64,000 nucleotides of DNA from Streptomyces tubercidicus (lineage in GTDB: Bacteria > Actinomycetota > Actinomycetes > Streptomycetales > Streptomycetaceae): contig NZ_CP114205.1 of assembly GCF_027497495.1 (NCBI RefSeq), positions 186,001 to 250,000 of the forward strand. The letters run 5' to 3'. The notes beneath the pieces were generated by a model, which had not been told where the DNA came from, searched no databases, and worked only from the letters and a program-made list of their open reading frames with translations. Made by a program: the position numbers and the translations under genes. Below, in pieces: positions 42,055-51,053 of this stretch (positions are counted from its first letter, which is position 1; each line of letters begins with the position of its first letter).

Positions 42055-44073
42055 TCAGCTTTTCTCTCGGGTCAGGGGGCGGCAGAGCAGCGCGTCGGGG
42101 CGGCCCGAGTGTCCGACACGGCTGGTGTAGGCGATCCCCGCCGCATAGGAGGTGGCGGGGCACTGCCCCTTGTAGTGGCCATGGGCGAAGTCGCCGCCGG
42201 GGTCGCCGGGCGGACGGTTGTCGCCGCGGTCGAACCAGAGGGTGTTCCCCGCCATGCCGAGAGCGCTGCGGGCCGGTGTGCACAGCGCGGCGGAGACCTT
42301 CTCTCCCCGTAGGCTGTAGCCGGTCAGGAAGTGCCCGTCGGGGCACTGGAGTTTGCTGTAGCCGGGCGCCCAGTCCCCGTCGGCGGGGACATATCGCTCG
42401 TCCCGCACCACGATGGGGACACTGCCGGGTGCGCGCGGATCGCGGGCCGTGGGGGCGTCGGTGCACAGCCCGCGGCCTCGGGTGTGGCTCAGGCCGATGA
42501 GCCGTTCGCCGTCGGGGCAGGCCGCTTTGCGGGCGCCGTTGTCCCAGTCGCCCAGGGACCGGGCGCTCAGGGACTGGACGAAGTCGCGGTGATCGGTGGT
42601 GAGTTGATGCCACGTGGGCGTCAATGGCACCGGTCCCGTCTTCTGTGGCGCGGTCATGAGCCGGTTCCAGGCGGTCGCCCGCCAGTCGCCGCCGTCGAGA
42701 ACTCCGGTACGGCGCCCGGCGTTGTCGTATCGCAGCATGGCCCAGTTGTCCCCGGCCGGCCGCCCCTGGCCGTCGGTGCTCCAGCCGACGAGCGGCCAGT
42801 AGGCGAAGTCCGTGTCGGTTTCGGCGAGGTAGTCCGTGAGGTTGCCGAACCAGGCGCGGGCGGCCGCGCCCGATTCCTCGGAGCCGATGCCGAATTCGCT
42901 GATCCACAGGGGTGCGGTGAAGTGCTGGCCGCTCTCTGCGGAGACGTAGAACGCCTGGTCGTGCAGTACGTCCCGGAGCTGATCGCGGGTCAGGTCCTGA
43001 TAGCGGGGGTCGTGGGTCTCCCCCATCCCCGTGGCGCCGCTGTGATGCGGGCCCGTGTAGCTGTAGAAGTGGGCCGAGTAGACGAGCTTCCCGGAGGTGA
43101 CGAGGGTGTGCGAGAGCTGACGGACCGGGGCGAGGGTGGGGCGGCCGTGCGGCAGGCCGTCCACCGGCACGCCGGTCCAGTTGATTCCCTCGATGACGAT
43201 GAGGAGCCGGGGGTTGGCCTCGGTGAGGATCCGGTCCGCCGCCTCCTGCGCGGCGGCCTGCCAGTCGTGGCTGTCGCCCAGGCCCCAGTTGGGGTCGTCC
43301 AGGACGTCACGGCGCACCTCGTTGTAGAGGTCCGCCCCCACCACGCGGCCGTTGTGCTGGTAGCGGCGGGCCATGGAGACCCAGTCGTCGGCCCATTGCC
43401 GAGTGGACTGGCGGCTGTTCCACCGCTCATTGCCGTCGAGACCACAGCACCAACGGGTGGTGTTGGTGTGGTTGTTGAGGATGACTGCGAAGCCGCCCTC
43501 GGTCAGGGCCGCGACCACGGCATCGTAGATCTGCAGCGGTGTCTTGCCGCGTAGCTGCGGATTGGCGGCGACCGCGGCATCCGGCACGGGGGCCGTGGAA
43601 CGGATCATCTCGTTGGAGAACGGCAGCCGGATGCTGTTGAGCCCCAGTCCGCGGAAGTCGTCCAGCAGGGTGGAGATCCGTACGCGGTCGAGGCCGAGCG
43701 GTATGCCGTGCGAGTCCTGTCCGCTGTGATGAGTCCCCGGGTCGCCGATGTCCCCCGACCCGTTCCAGGAGCCCTGCGCCCCGTCCCAGTTGGCGGACTT
43801 CAGCCGAAACCGCTTGCCGTCGGCGTCGACGATATAGCGGCCCCGGGTGGAGAGCGGAGCCGTCCATGCCTCGACGGCTTTCCCGCCGGCCTTTCCGTCG
43901 CCTCTACCGTCTGCTTTCCCAGCGGCCTTCCCGGCGGCCTTCCCGGCGGCCGATGGTCCGGACCCGGGAGCGTCCGGCGGGGCGGGGGCCGCGATGGCGT
44001 GGGGGACGGCAAGCCCCGTCACTACGAGGCACATCGCCAGGGCACGGCACATGGAGCGTAAGCGCGGCTGCAC
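42055..44073 (-). CDS. Secreted GH5-type glycoside hydrolase with Lys/Ala/Gly linker
   Basis: A 672-aa secreted glycosidase. The signal peptide is VQPRLRSMCRALAMCLVVTG, then LAVPHAIA. A low-complexity linker of AGK-type repeats follows (about residues 45-68). The GH5 domain has LKSANWDGAQGSWNGSGD, LGLNSIRLPFSNEMI, the acid/base Glu in GADLYNEVRRD and the nucleophile Glu in PLWISEFGIG. The C terminus has three Cys-paired repeats of the type CPDGERLIGLSHTRGRGLC. It probably cuts beta-1,4 or related glucans or mannans. The GTG at 44073 is preferred to the ATG at 44052 because it gives a basic signal-peptide front. That choice places a TTA Leu codon (44059-44061) at position 5, implying bldA control. 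Confidence 0.82.
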   Translation of the reverse strand: MQPRLRSMCRALAMCLVVTGLAVPHAIAAPAPPDAPGSGPSAAGKAAGKAAGKADGRGDGKAGGKAVEAWTAPLSTRGRYIVDADGKRFRLKSANWDGAQGSWNGSGDIGDPGTHHSGQDSHGIPLGLDRVRISTLLDDFRGLGLNSIRLPFSNEMIRSTAPVPDAAVAANPQLRGKTPLQIYDAVVAALTEGGFAVILNNHTNTTRWCCGLDGNERWNSRQSTRQWADDWVSMARRYQHNGRVVGADLYNEVRRDVLDDPNWGLGDSHDWQAAAQEAADRILTEANPRLLIVIEGINWTGVPVDGLPHGRPTLAPVRQLSHTLVTSGKLVYSAHFYSYTGPHHSGATGMGETHDPRYQDLTRDQLRDVLHDQAFYVSAESGQHFTAPLWISEFGIGSEESGAAARAWFGNLTDYLAETDTDFAYWPLVGWSTDGQGRPAGDNWAMLRYDNAGRRTGVLDGGDWRATAWNRLMTAPQKTGPVPLTPTWHQLTTDHRDFVQSLSARSLGDWDNGARKAACPDGERLIGLSHTRGRGLCTDAPTARDPRAPGSVPIVVRDERYVPADGDWAPGYSKLQCPDGHFLTGYSLRGEKVSAALCTPARSALGMAGNTLWFDRGDNRPPGDPGGDFAHGHYKGQCPATSYAAGIAYTSRVGHSGRPDALLCRPLTREKS

Positions 44074-44212
44074 GTCTTCCGCCTGTTTCGTCGGAGGGGC
44101 TCGCCGGCTTCCTCCGACAAGCGGCCGCCCGGCAGGCACACCACCGACGGACCAGGAACAAGTTACCGATGGGTGCGCGACAGGACCAGAGCTGGGGTGC
44201 TCCGCTTTCACC

Positions 44213-45037
44213 TCACCCCGCCGACAGGAACTCCCGGGCTCCGCGCAGCCGGGTTTGGAGGTGCCGCTGGGTGGCGCCGCTGTCGAGGCGGACATCGAGC
44301 GCCCCGGGGATAGGGGTGTCGGCTCGGCGTCCGGCAGGGAGTTGGGCGGCGTCGAGTCCGTCGCGTCGGGCGAGGAGAACGCCGAGTTCATGACGGCTGA
44401 GGGCGTCCGCTCCGGCGAGGTGGAACATCCCGGCCCGGTCGGACACGGCGAGTTCCCGCAGGCCGGAGGCCAGATCTTCGACATGCACCGGGCGGCGGAT
44501 GTCGTCGGTGAACAGCACACCGTCGCGTGTGCCGTCGGCCAGGTCGTGGACCATGCGCTCGTGTACGGAGCCGCCGTTTCCGATGATCAATGAGGTGCGT
44601 ACGACCGCGGCGGCCGGGGTCAGAAGCCGCACAGCGGTCTCGGCGGCGCCCTTTGCCGCGCCGTAGGGGGTGACCGGGTCGGGCAGACAGGTCTCGTCGT
44701 AGTGAATCCGGGAACCGGAGAACACCGCGTCGCTGGAGACATGGACCAGGCGGCAGCCCCCTTTCGCCACGGCCATCGCCACGCGGACCGAGCCGTCGGC
44801 GGTCACCGCCCAGTCGCTCTCCCCGCTCGTTGCGTTGATGACGGCATCGGGCGCGGTCGCGGCCAGTACCTCATCGACATGCCCGGCGGCGCGAAGGTCG
44901 AGGCGATGCCACGAGACTCCGGGCACGCTGCTGGGGCGGGAACAGTACGTCGCGGCCGTCTCCCAGCCGGCGGCCGTCGCCTGGCGCACAAGTTCCGTAC
45001 CCAGGAATCCGCTGCCGCCGATGATCAGAATCTTCAT
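44213..45037 (-). CDS. RmlD-like SDR sugar-nucleotide reductase
   Basis: A 274-aa extended short-chain dehydrogenase. The NAD(P) motif GGSGFLGTELVRQA begins at residue 8. VINATSGESDWAVTADGSVR and VHVSSDAVFSGSRIHYDET correspond to the RmlD core, where the S-S/T of the triad sits. PYGAAKGAAE carries the catalytic Tyr and Lys. VVRTSLIIGNGG and DDIRRPVHVEDLASGLREL complete the fold. RmlD proteins reduce dTDP-4-dehydrorhamnose. No other rhamnose gene is present, so this is a family-level call. It lies 139 bases upstream of the GH5 gene on the same strand. The ATG at 45037 begins the first beta strand (MKILIIGG). Confidence 0.83.
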   Translation of the reverse strand: MKILIIGGSGFLGTELVRQATAAGWETAATYCSRPSSVPGVSWHRLDLRAAGHVDEVLAATAPDAVINATSGESDWAVTADGSVRVAMAVAKGGCRLVHVSSDAVFSGSRIHYDETCLPDPVTPYGAAKGAAETAVRLLTPAAAVVRTSLIIGNGGSVHERMVHDLADGTRDGVLFTDDIRRPVHVEDLASGLRELAVSDRAGMFHLAGADALSRHELGVLLARRDGLDAAQLPAGRRADTPIPGALDVRLDSGATQRHLQTRLRGAREFLSAG

Positions 45038-45090
45038 GGCGCCCTACGGTAGGGCAGCCAAACTCCGCCCGGGAAGCGGCAGTTCAGGGG

Positions 45091-45345
45091 TCAGAGGCTC
45101 GGTTCGGCCGGGGATGACGCGGGGACGACAGGCGCGCCCAGGAGGGTCAGATAGGTGGCGTTGGCGTGCTGGTAGGCCATCTGGCCGAAGAAGTTGGCGG
45201 CGAACGGACCCGGGGACGGGGCGATGGTGCCCCGGACGGCACGGCGAACTGGTTCGAGGAGCCGGAGTTCCGGGCCATATACACGACGCTCCTGGTCCAG
45301 CCATCGGACGGGTCGGCCGCCCGCCATCGTCCGCGCTCCCACACC
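45091..45345 (-). pseudogene. Frameshifted gene remnant, family unknown
   Basis: The 465-base gap between the RmlD-like and the secreted-protein genes holds a piece with strong coding character split over two leftward frames. Reading from about 45330, one frame gives DGWTRSVVYMARNSGSSNQF. Near 45240 the coding signal moves to another frame, RRAVRGTIAPSPGPFAANFF, then GQMAYQHANATYLTLLGAPV, ending at a TGA at 45093. Both parts have the high third-position GC of real genes. There is no start or ribosome site. I infer the 3' end of a decayed gene; I cannot name the family. Confidence 0.45.
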
Positions 45346-45502
45346 GACGACGGGCAGGCGCCGCCACTTCACCCATTGGGCACTTAAAGTGACGACGTGA
45401 TTACGGAACGGGTGTGGGGTGCAAAGGTCATCGACCGGGAGCCGGCGGCCTTCTCCCCCGCGCCCGCTCCAGCACTCGGTCGCACCGGAGAAAGGGATAC
45501 AG

Positions 45503-46267
45503 ATGCGCGCTCGCCCACTCGCCACAGCTGCCGTTCTGGCACTCACCACCGCTCTTCTCGCCGCCGCCCCGGCCCCGGCACAGCCCGCCGCCACCGCCCC
45601 GCCGCCCGACGGCCGGCCCACCCCGGCCCGCCCGGCCGGTCACACCGAGGTCCCTGTCCAGGGCGGCTCGGCCCGCTTCGCCATGCCTCCCGCCCTCCTC
45701 GCCGCTCTCAAGGCGAACGGTGTGGCGATCGCGCGCGTCGATGCCCGGGGCACCGTCACACCGCACGAGGGCTCCGACGGCATCAGCCTGGCCATCAAGG
45801 GCGGCGCGGTCACCAACAGCGGTGGCAAGGTCGGCGGTGAGCTGCGGTTGGCCGATGCGGGAATCGCCCTGTTCAACCGCACGACCAGGAAGGTCGTCAA
45901 GGTCCTCGGCTTCACCATCGACCTCGGCCAGGGCACCCTCCGCGCCCAGCTGAACCACGGCCCGAAGATGACCCTGGGCACCTTCACCCGGCCTGCCATC
46001 GCCGCCGCCATCGACAAACACGCCGCGGCGTTGCGGATGAACACCGGCATCACGGTCACCGCGGCGGCCGCCGCCGAGTTCAATGCGGCGCTCGGCACCC
46101 ACGGCTTCACCGGCGGCGGCCCCCTGCTCCAGGCCCGCATCGACGCCGCCCTCGACCCGTCCGTCGACCTCGGTACCGCCCTCAACCTGGGCCATCGCCC
46201 GACCCCGGCCAAGGAAGGACGCCGCGCAGCCGGGGCCTGGGGCGGAGAAGAGACGTTGGAGTGGTGA
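45503..46267 (+). CDS. Secreted hypothetical protein, 254 aa
   Basis: Signal peptide MRARPLATAAVLALTTALLA, then AAPAPAQPA, cleaved near residue 33. A Pro-rich stretch follows, then a beta-rich domain from about residue 45: VPVQGGSARFAMPPALLAAL, GGAVTNSGGKVGGELRLADA, then GIALFNRTTRKVVKVLGFTI. I do not recognise the family. The alternating strands and VGGELRLADAGIALFN pattern recall actinobacterial HtaA-like or similar secreted sheet proteins, without firm support. ATG 45503 has AAAGGG 7 bases before it. It stands alone and converges on the RapZ-C/HIT gene with a 52-base gap. Confidence 0.72.
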   Translation: MRARPLATAAVLALTTALLAAAPAPAQPAATAPPPDGRPTPARPAGHTEVPVQGGSARFAMPPALLAALKANGVAIARVDARGTVTPHEGSDGISLAIKGGAVTNSGGKVGGELRLADAGIALFNRTTRKVVKVLGFTIDLGQGTLRAQLNHGPKMTLGTFTRPAIAAAIDKHAAALRMNTGITVTAAAAAEFNAALGTHGFTGGGPLLQARIDAALDPSVDLGTALNLGHRPTPAKEGRRAAGAWGGEETLEW

Positions 46268-46319
46268 AAAGGCAGCCGGGATCGGGGGCCGGAGACGGCG
46301 ACCGGGAAGCAGGGACCGG

Positions 46320-47093
46320 TCACTCCCCCCTCGGAGCCCGAGCCCAGGGCAGCGGCAGCCCGTCGCCATGGCGGCGCGGGACCAGATGGACATGGGCGTG
46401 GAAGACCGTTTGTGTCGCCGCCGGACCCGCCGCGGTGATGAGGTTCAGGTCCCCCTTGACTTCCCCGCCGAGCTCCGCCGCGCGCTGCATGACCGCGGCG
46501 GTCACGGCGGGGTCCGTCGTCGCGTCCCGGACATGGCGGCGCGGGATGACCAGGAGGTGTCCGGGGGTGACCGGGCGGCGGGGCACGATCGCGAAGGCTT
46601 CCGGCCAGTCACGGACGAGCGGGGTGGGATCCGTACCGGCCGCCATCCGGCAGAAGGCACATGCCTCCAGTTGCCTGACGGGTTCGCTGTGGATCAACGG
46701 GCGGGCCATATCGCGGTGTTCGACATCGGCGGCGGTCCCGCGCTCGGCGAGCCAGTCGGCGACGGCACGGGCGACGGCCGGAGCCCGGTGGCGGCCGTAC
46801 CAGCAGGCGACGTACAGATGCACCGCCTCGCCGGTGGCGGCCCGGTGCAGGGCGAGCAGCTGACGGCCGGTGCGTTCGACGGTCTGCCGGGCGTCCGGGG
46901 CGGACAGGACGTAGTCGCGGACCTCGGGGTCCAGGCCGGTCAGTGCGACGAGTGGCGCGGTGATCGCGGTGTCGGCCGGGTCCCACATCCGGTCGCGGAC
47001 GTCCAGCACGAGTGCGCCGGTGTCATGCCGGGGCGGGGCGCCCCAGCGGGCGCCGTAGGACGTGATCCGGATGGGGGCGACGCTGCCGGTCAT
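46320..47093 (-). CDS. RapZ C-terminal-like domain fused to a HIT domain
   Basis: A 257-aa two-domain protein. Residues about 1-130 match the C-terminal RNA-binding part of RapZ: ALVLDVRDRMWDPAD, LTGLDPEVRDYVLSAPDARQ, then HLYVACWYGRHRAPAVARAV and VEHRDMARPL. From about residue 145 a HIT nucleotide hydrolase/transferase domain begins (ACAFCRMAAG), with FAIVPRRPVTPGHLLVIPRR and the histidine triad in TVFHAHVHLVPRRHG. HIT enzymes cleave nucleotide phosphoramidates or dinucleotides; RapZ-C binds small RNA or a metabolite. The P-loop part of RapZ is absent. ATG 47093 follows AGGAGA closely. The combined role is unknown; RNA-linked nucleotide signalling is speculative. Confidence 0.8.
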   Translation of the reverse strand: MTGSVAPIRITSYGARWGAPPRHDTGALVLDVRDRMWDPADTAITAPLVALTGLDPEVRDYVLSAPDARQTVERTGRQLLALHRAATGEAVHLYVACWYGRHRAPAVARAVADWLAERGTAADVEHRDMARPLIHSEPVRQLEACAFCRMAAGTDPTPLVRDWPEAFAIVPRRPVTPGHLLVIPRRHVRDATTDPAVTAAVMQRAAELGGEVKGDLNLITAAGPAATQTVFHAHVHLVPRRHGDGLPLPWARAPRGE

Positions 47094-47409
47094 GGACTCT
47101 CCTGCCGTAGGGAACTGGGGGCGGTGCGGAGCGGGAGACCGGTTTCCGCGTCGCCGTTGCCGTCGGCGGGCGGGAGGTTTCCCCCTCGTTTGCCTCCGAC
47201 AGATGTACCGGACATCGCGTGGCCATGCGCGGCTTACGGCCGGGGCGTGACCGGGGAGCGGGCGGCGGTCGTAAGCGACAGGCAATGGGTGTACCGCGTT
47301 CCGGGTTCGTTCAGCTATCGGTCACGCCTGCCGCCGAAGCTCTGAATGAGACATTCCGCTTGGTGACACCGCTCTGGCCGGACATGCCGGCCACGGCACG
47401 GAGGGCCGC

Positions 47410-49227
47410 ATGGCCGGTATGACCCACATCCCCACCAACCGTCGTCAGTTTCTCCTCACTTCCGGTGCCGCCGTCGCCGCAACCGGTGCCGCGTGGGCGC
47501 TGCCGGGCCAGCGCAGCAGCAGCGCGGCTTCCGGCGCCCGACAGGCGCAGACTCTCCCCCGCGCCGCGTCGGCCCGCCCGGCCGTACGGCGAGCGGCACC
47601 GTACGGAGCCACCACGCTGGAGACCGCGGCGCAACTCGTCGGCAGCAGCGGCTACCGCCGCCTCACCTCCGGCCCGGGCTGGCCGCTGGTCGTCCGGGGT
47701 GAACTCGCCTCCGCGGCGGCCGGGCGCCAGGACCGGCGCACCCCGCTGGCGTGCTTCGTCCAGTTCACCGACCTCCATGTGGTCGACGTGCAGAGCCCAC
47801 TGCGCACCGAGTTCCTGCGCGCGGGCTCGCCGGGGTCGTGGCGGGCGCAGGAGGCGCTGTCGGTGGCCGGTTCGGTCTCGCTGGTGGAGCAGGCCAACGC
47901 GCTCGGCGTCGGACCGCACACGGGCCGTCCGCCGGCGTTCGTCATGTCCACCGGGGACAACATCGACAACCACTCCATGGTGGAGCTGGAGTGGTTCCTC
48001 ACCCTGATGAGCGGCGGCCGCATCACCCCCAACACGGGAGACCCGACGTCCTTCGAAGGCGTCCAGAACTCCGGCCTCGCGCTGTACTGGCACCCGGATG
48101 ACGGTCTGCGCGACCAGGACAAGAAGCGGGGTCTGCCGGAGATACCGGGCTATCTCGACGCCGCGATGCGCCCGGTCGTCAGTCCCGGTCTGCGGATGCC
48201 CTGGTACTCGACGCCCGGCAACCACGACGACCTGCCCGGCGGCTGTCTGGCCCCGCAGGATCCGATGCTGACGGAGTACATCACCGGGTCGCGCAAGGTG
48301 TTCTCCGTACCGGCGGCCGATGTGGCCGCGTTCGCCAAGGTGCTGGACAGCGGCGACGACCCCAAGAGCACCGTGCTCAAGGACATCCTCCGGCGCAATG
48401 CGGCCGGAGCGCGGAGCGTGACCCCCGACGAGCGCCGCCGCATGGCCACACCGCACGAATATCTGCGGGCTCATCTGAACCCGGCCTTCGCCGGTGCGGG
48501 ACCCGTCGGACACGGCTACACCGACAACCACCTCGACGGCGACCGGATGTACTACTCCTTTCCCGTCGCGGAGGGCGTCATCGGCATCAGCATCGACACC
48601 ACCTACCGCAGCGGGCACTACGAAGGGTCGCTGGGCACCGAGCAACTCCAGTGGCTGGAGCGGACGTTGGCCGCGCACAGCTCCCGTCATTACGACACGG
48701 ACGGGCGGCTGGTGCGCAATACGAGCGCCGATGACGCCCACATCCTGGTGTTCAGCCACCATCACAGCCCGAGTATGACCCGGCGCCCGGACGCGGCGCG
48801 CGCCGAGGAGCGGCGGCACGACGGCGACGAGGTCATCGCCCTGCTGAGCCGGTTCCCCAACGTCGTCGCGTGGATCAACGGCCACAGCCACATCAATCGC
48901 ATCACCCCGCACGCCCACCCGACGGCCGCCCGCTCCTTCTGGGAGGTCAACACCGCCTCGCATGTGGACTATCCGCAACATGCCCGGGTCATCGAACTCG
49001 TCGACAACCACGACGGGACACTCTCCCTGTTCACCACCCTCATCGAGTCCGCCGCACCGCACCGCACGGACTTCGACGACCTGTCGGCCGTCGGCCTCGC
49101 CTCCCTCTACCGCGAGCTGTCCTATAACGCCCCCGGCCTCGCCGCCGGCATGACAGGCACGGTCGACGAAGGACGGGCGGGCACGGCAGCGGACCGCAAC
49201 ACCGAACTCCTCGTCCGGCGGGTCTGA
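47410..49227 (+). CDS. Tat-exported metallophosphoesterase, TIGR03767-like
   Basis: A 605-aa calcineurin-like phosphoesterase. The N terminus has a twin-arginine signal (NRRQFLLTSGAAVAATGAAW). Metal-binding motifs appear in order: FTDLHVVDVQ, STGDNIDNHSMVELEWFL, YSTPGNHDDLPGG, FSHHHSPSMT and INGHSHINRITP, which together form the dimetal site. The family is found in actinobacteria as a secreted phosphoesterase of unspecified substrate, possibly phosphate or nucleotide scavenging. ATG 47410 follows GGAGGG; a second ATG at 47419 is also possible. The next gene, a PBP4-type carboxypeptidase, follows by 155 bases. Confidence 0.87.
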   Translation: MAGMTHIPTNRRQFLLTSGAAVAATGAAWALPGQRSSSAASGARQAQTLPRAASARPAVRRAAPYGATTLETAAQLVGSSGYRRLTSGPGWPLVVRGELASAAAGRQDRRTPLACFVQFTDLHVVDVQSPLRTEFLRAGSPGSWRAQEALSVAGSVSLVEQANALGVGPHTGRPPAFVMSTGDNIDNHSMVELEWFLTLMSGGRITPNTGDPTSFEGVQNSGLALYWHPDDGLRDQDKKRGLPEIPGYLDAAMRPVVSPGLRMPWYSTPGNHDDLPGGCLAPQDPMLTEYITGSRKVFSVPAADVAAFAKVLDSGDDPKSTVLKDILRRNAAGARSVTPDERRRMATPHEYLRAHLNPAFAGAGPVGHGYTDNHLDGDRMYYSFPVAEGVIGISIDTTYRSGHYEGSLGTEQLQWLERTLAAHSSRHYDTDGRLVRNTSADDAHILVFSHHHSPSMTRRPDAARAEERRHDGDEVIALLSRFPNVVAWINGHSHINRITPHAHPTAARSFWEVNTASHVDYPQHARVIELVDNHDGTLSLFTTLIESAAPHRTDFDDLSAVGLASLYRELSYNAPGLAAGMTGTVDEGRAGTAADRNTELLVRRV

Positions 49228-49381
49228 CCGTCCCGGTCGGGGCCGTCCGGACCGCGGCGCTGGGGCGTCCGGGGGACCCCGTCCGACGCGCCGCGGCCCG
49301 GCCGTGGTGGCGAGCAGTACCGTCACCAGGGAGCGCATATCTACCGATATGCAGCAGAACCACACCATTGGTGGAGTCTGT

Positions 49382-50992
49382 ATGACCCCCTCCGTCACAC
49401 CGCGGCCGGCCCGGCGGCGCAGAGCCGTCGTCCTGGGCGTGCTGCTGTCCGTCGGCGTCGTCATCACCGGCCTCGTCCAGGCGGCGCCGTCCGCCGCGCC
49501 GCGCGAGCTGGATCCGCGGATCGCCGCGATCATGCGGAAGCCGGACTACCGCCATGCCCAGTGGGGGCTGTTCCAGCAGAACCCGCGGACCGGCAGGGTG
49601 TCCTACTCCCGCTTCGCGGACCAGTTCTTCCTCCCCGGTTCGGTGGCCAAACTGTTCAGCGTCAGCGGGACCTGGCACACCCTGGGCGGCGACCACCGTT
49701 TCGTCACGCCGGTGTACGCCGTCGGAAGGCGCCGGAACGCGACGCTCAAGGGCAACCTGGACCTGGTCGCGCAGGGCGATCTGACCCTCGGCGGCAGAAC
49801 GCGCAGGGACGGGACGGTCGCGTTCACGTCCATCGACCACACCTACGCCAACGATGTCCCGGGAGCCACCCTCACCCCCGAGGACCCGCTGGCCGGCATC
49901 GACCAGCTGGCCCGGCAGGTACGTCGGGCGGGAATCCGCCGGGTCGACGGCGATGTGGTCATCGACGCGCGCCTGTTCCACCGGGATCCCGCCCTCGATC
50001 CGGTCCCCACCCCGCTGATCATCAATGACAACGTCATCGATCTGCTCACCTCCCCCGGCGCCAAGGCAGGCACCCCCGCCGGGCTGGACTGGCGCCCGAA
50101 GGTCGCGCCCTACCACGTCACCTCCTCCGTCCGCACGGTCGCGGCGGGCACACCGTCCGACATCAACGTCAGCAGTTCCCCCGACGGCACCCGCATCCAG
50201 CTGTCCGGCACCATCGCCGCCGGCTCGGCCCCGGTCCTCCGGGTGTCCGCCATCAAAGACCCGAACGCCTTCGGCCGCACCGCCCTGATCGAGGCACTGA
50301 AGCGGGCCGGCGTCCAGGTCCGCGCGAACCCCGTCGGCCCCAACCCCGCCCGCCAGCTGCCGCGCACCTACCAGGGCGCCCCCACCGTGGCCCGCTACAC
50401 CTCCCCCACGTATGCCCAGTACGCCAAGCTCATCCTCAAGGTGAGCCACAATCTCGGGGCGAACCTGGGGATGTGCCTGATGGCGACCCGTACGGGAAGC
50501 AACCGGTGCGAGGACGGGTTCCCCGTATTGGCCAGGTTCCTGGAGCGCGCCCAGGTGGACCGCAAGGCCGTACAACTCGCCGACGGCCGCGGCGGCAACC
50601 CGGCCGACCGCACCACCCCACGCGCCCTGGCACAGATCCTGACGTACTGGCAGCGCACCCCCGAGGCGGCGCGCTTTCGCACCGCACTACCGATCCTGGG
50701 CGTCGACGGAACCCTGGCGACCTCCTGCCGCGCCTGCCCCTCACGCGGCAAGGTCTTCGCCAAGACCGGCACCGCGGCCGGCGGCGACCTCCTCAACGAC
50801 CGACTGGCCGTAGGCGCCGAAACCACGGCCGGCTACCTGGAGACTCGCAAAGGCCACTACGACGTCTTCTTCGCCGGAGTGAACGGCGCCGCCACCCCCA
50901 CCGCCGACATCACCGGCGTCCTGACCATCGCCGACGATGTGGCCGACGTCGCCGCCTACCTCCAACAACAGGCCGCCGGCCGGCACCACTGA
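49382..50992 (+). CDS. dacB: D-alanyl-D-alanine carboxypeptidase/endopeptidase, PBP4 type
   Basis: A 536-aa penicillin-binding protein of peptidase family S13, acting on cell-wall peptides outside the membrane. An N-terminal signal or anchor follows a basic patch (RPARRRRAVVLGVLLSVGVV). The three active-site motifs are visible: SVAK in FLPGSVAKLFSV, SHN in ILKVSHNLGANLG, and KTG in VFAKTGTAAGGD. The long insert between the first two (GNLDLVAQGDLTLGG, VIDARLF, PLIINDNVIDLL) is typical of PBP4. The start at 49382 has GGTGGAG 5 bases upstream; the frame extends back to 49304. It may trim or cut cross-links in peptidoglycan. Two cysteines in TSCRACPS are unusual near the KTG motif. Confidence 0.88.
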   Translation: MTPSVTPRPARRRRAVVLGVLLSVGVVITGLVQAAPSAAPRELDPRIAAIMRKPDYRHAQWGLFQQNPRTGRVSYSRFADQFFLPGSVAKLFSVSGTWHTLGGDHRFVTPVYAVGRRRNATLKGNLDLVAQGDLTLGGRTRRDGTVAFTSIDHTYANDVPGATLTPEDPLAGIDQLARQVRRAGIRRVDGDVVIDARLFHRDPALDPVPTPLIINDNVIDLLTSPGAKAGTPAGLDWRPKVAPYHVTSSVRTVAAGTPSDINVSSSPDGTRIQLSGTIAAGSAPVLRVSAIKDPNAFGRTALIEALKRAGVQVRANPVGPNPARQLPRTYQGAPTVARYTSPTYAQYAKLILKVSHNLGANLGMCLMATRTGSNRCEDGFPVLARFLERAQVDRKAVQLADGRGGNPADRTTPRALAQILTYWQRTPEAARFRTALPILGVDGTLATSCRACPSRGKVFAKTGTAAGGDLLNDRLAVGAETTAGYLETRKGHYDVFFAGVNGAATPTADITGVLTIADDVADVAAYLQQQAAGRHH

Positions 50993-51053
50993 GGTTGTCC
51001 CCACGAAGTCGTCATTCGAGCGGGGCTGGCTGACCCCTCCCTATCCTGGCCGC

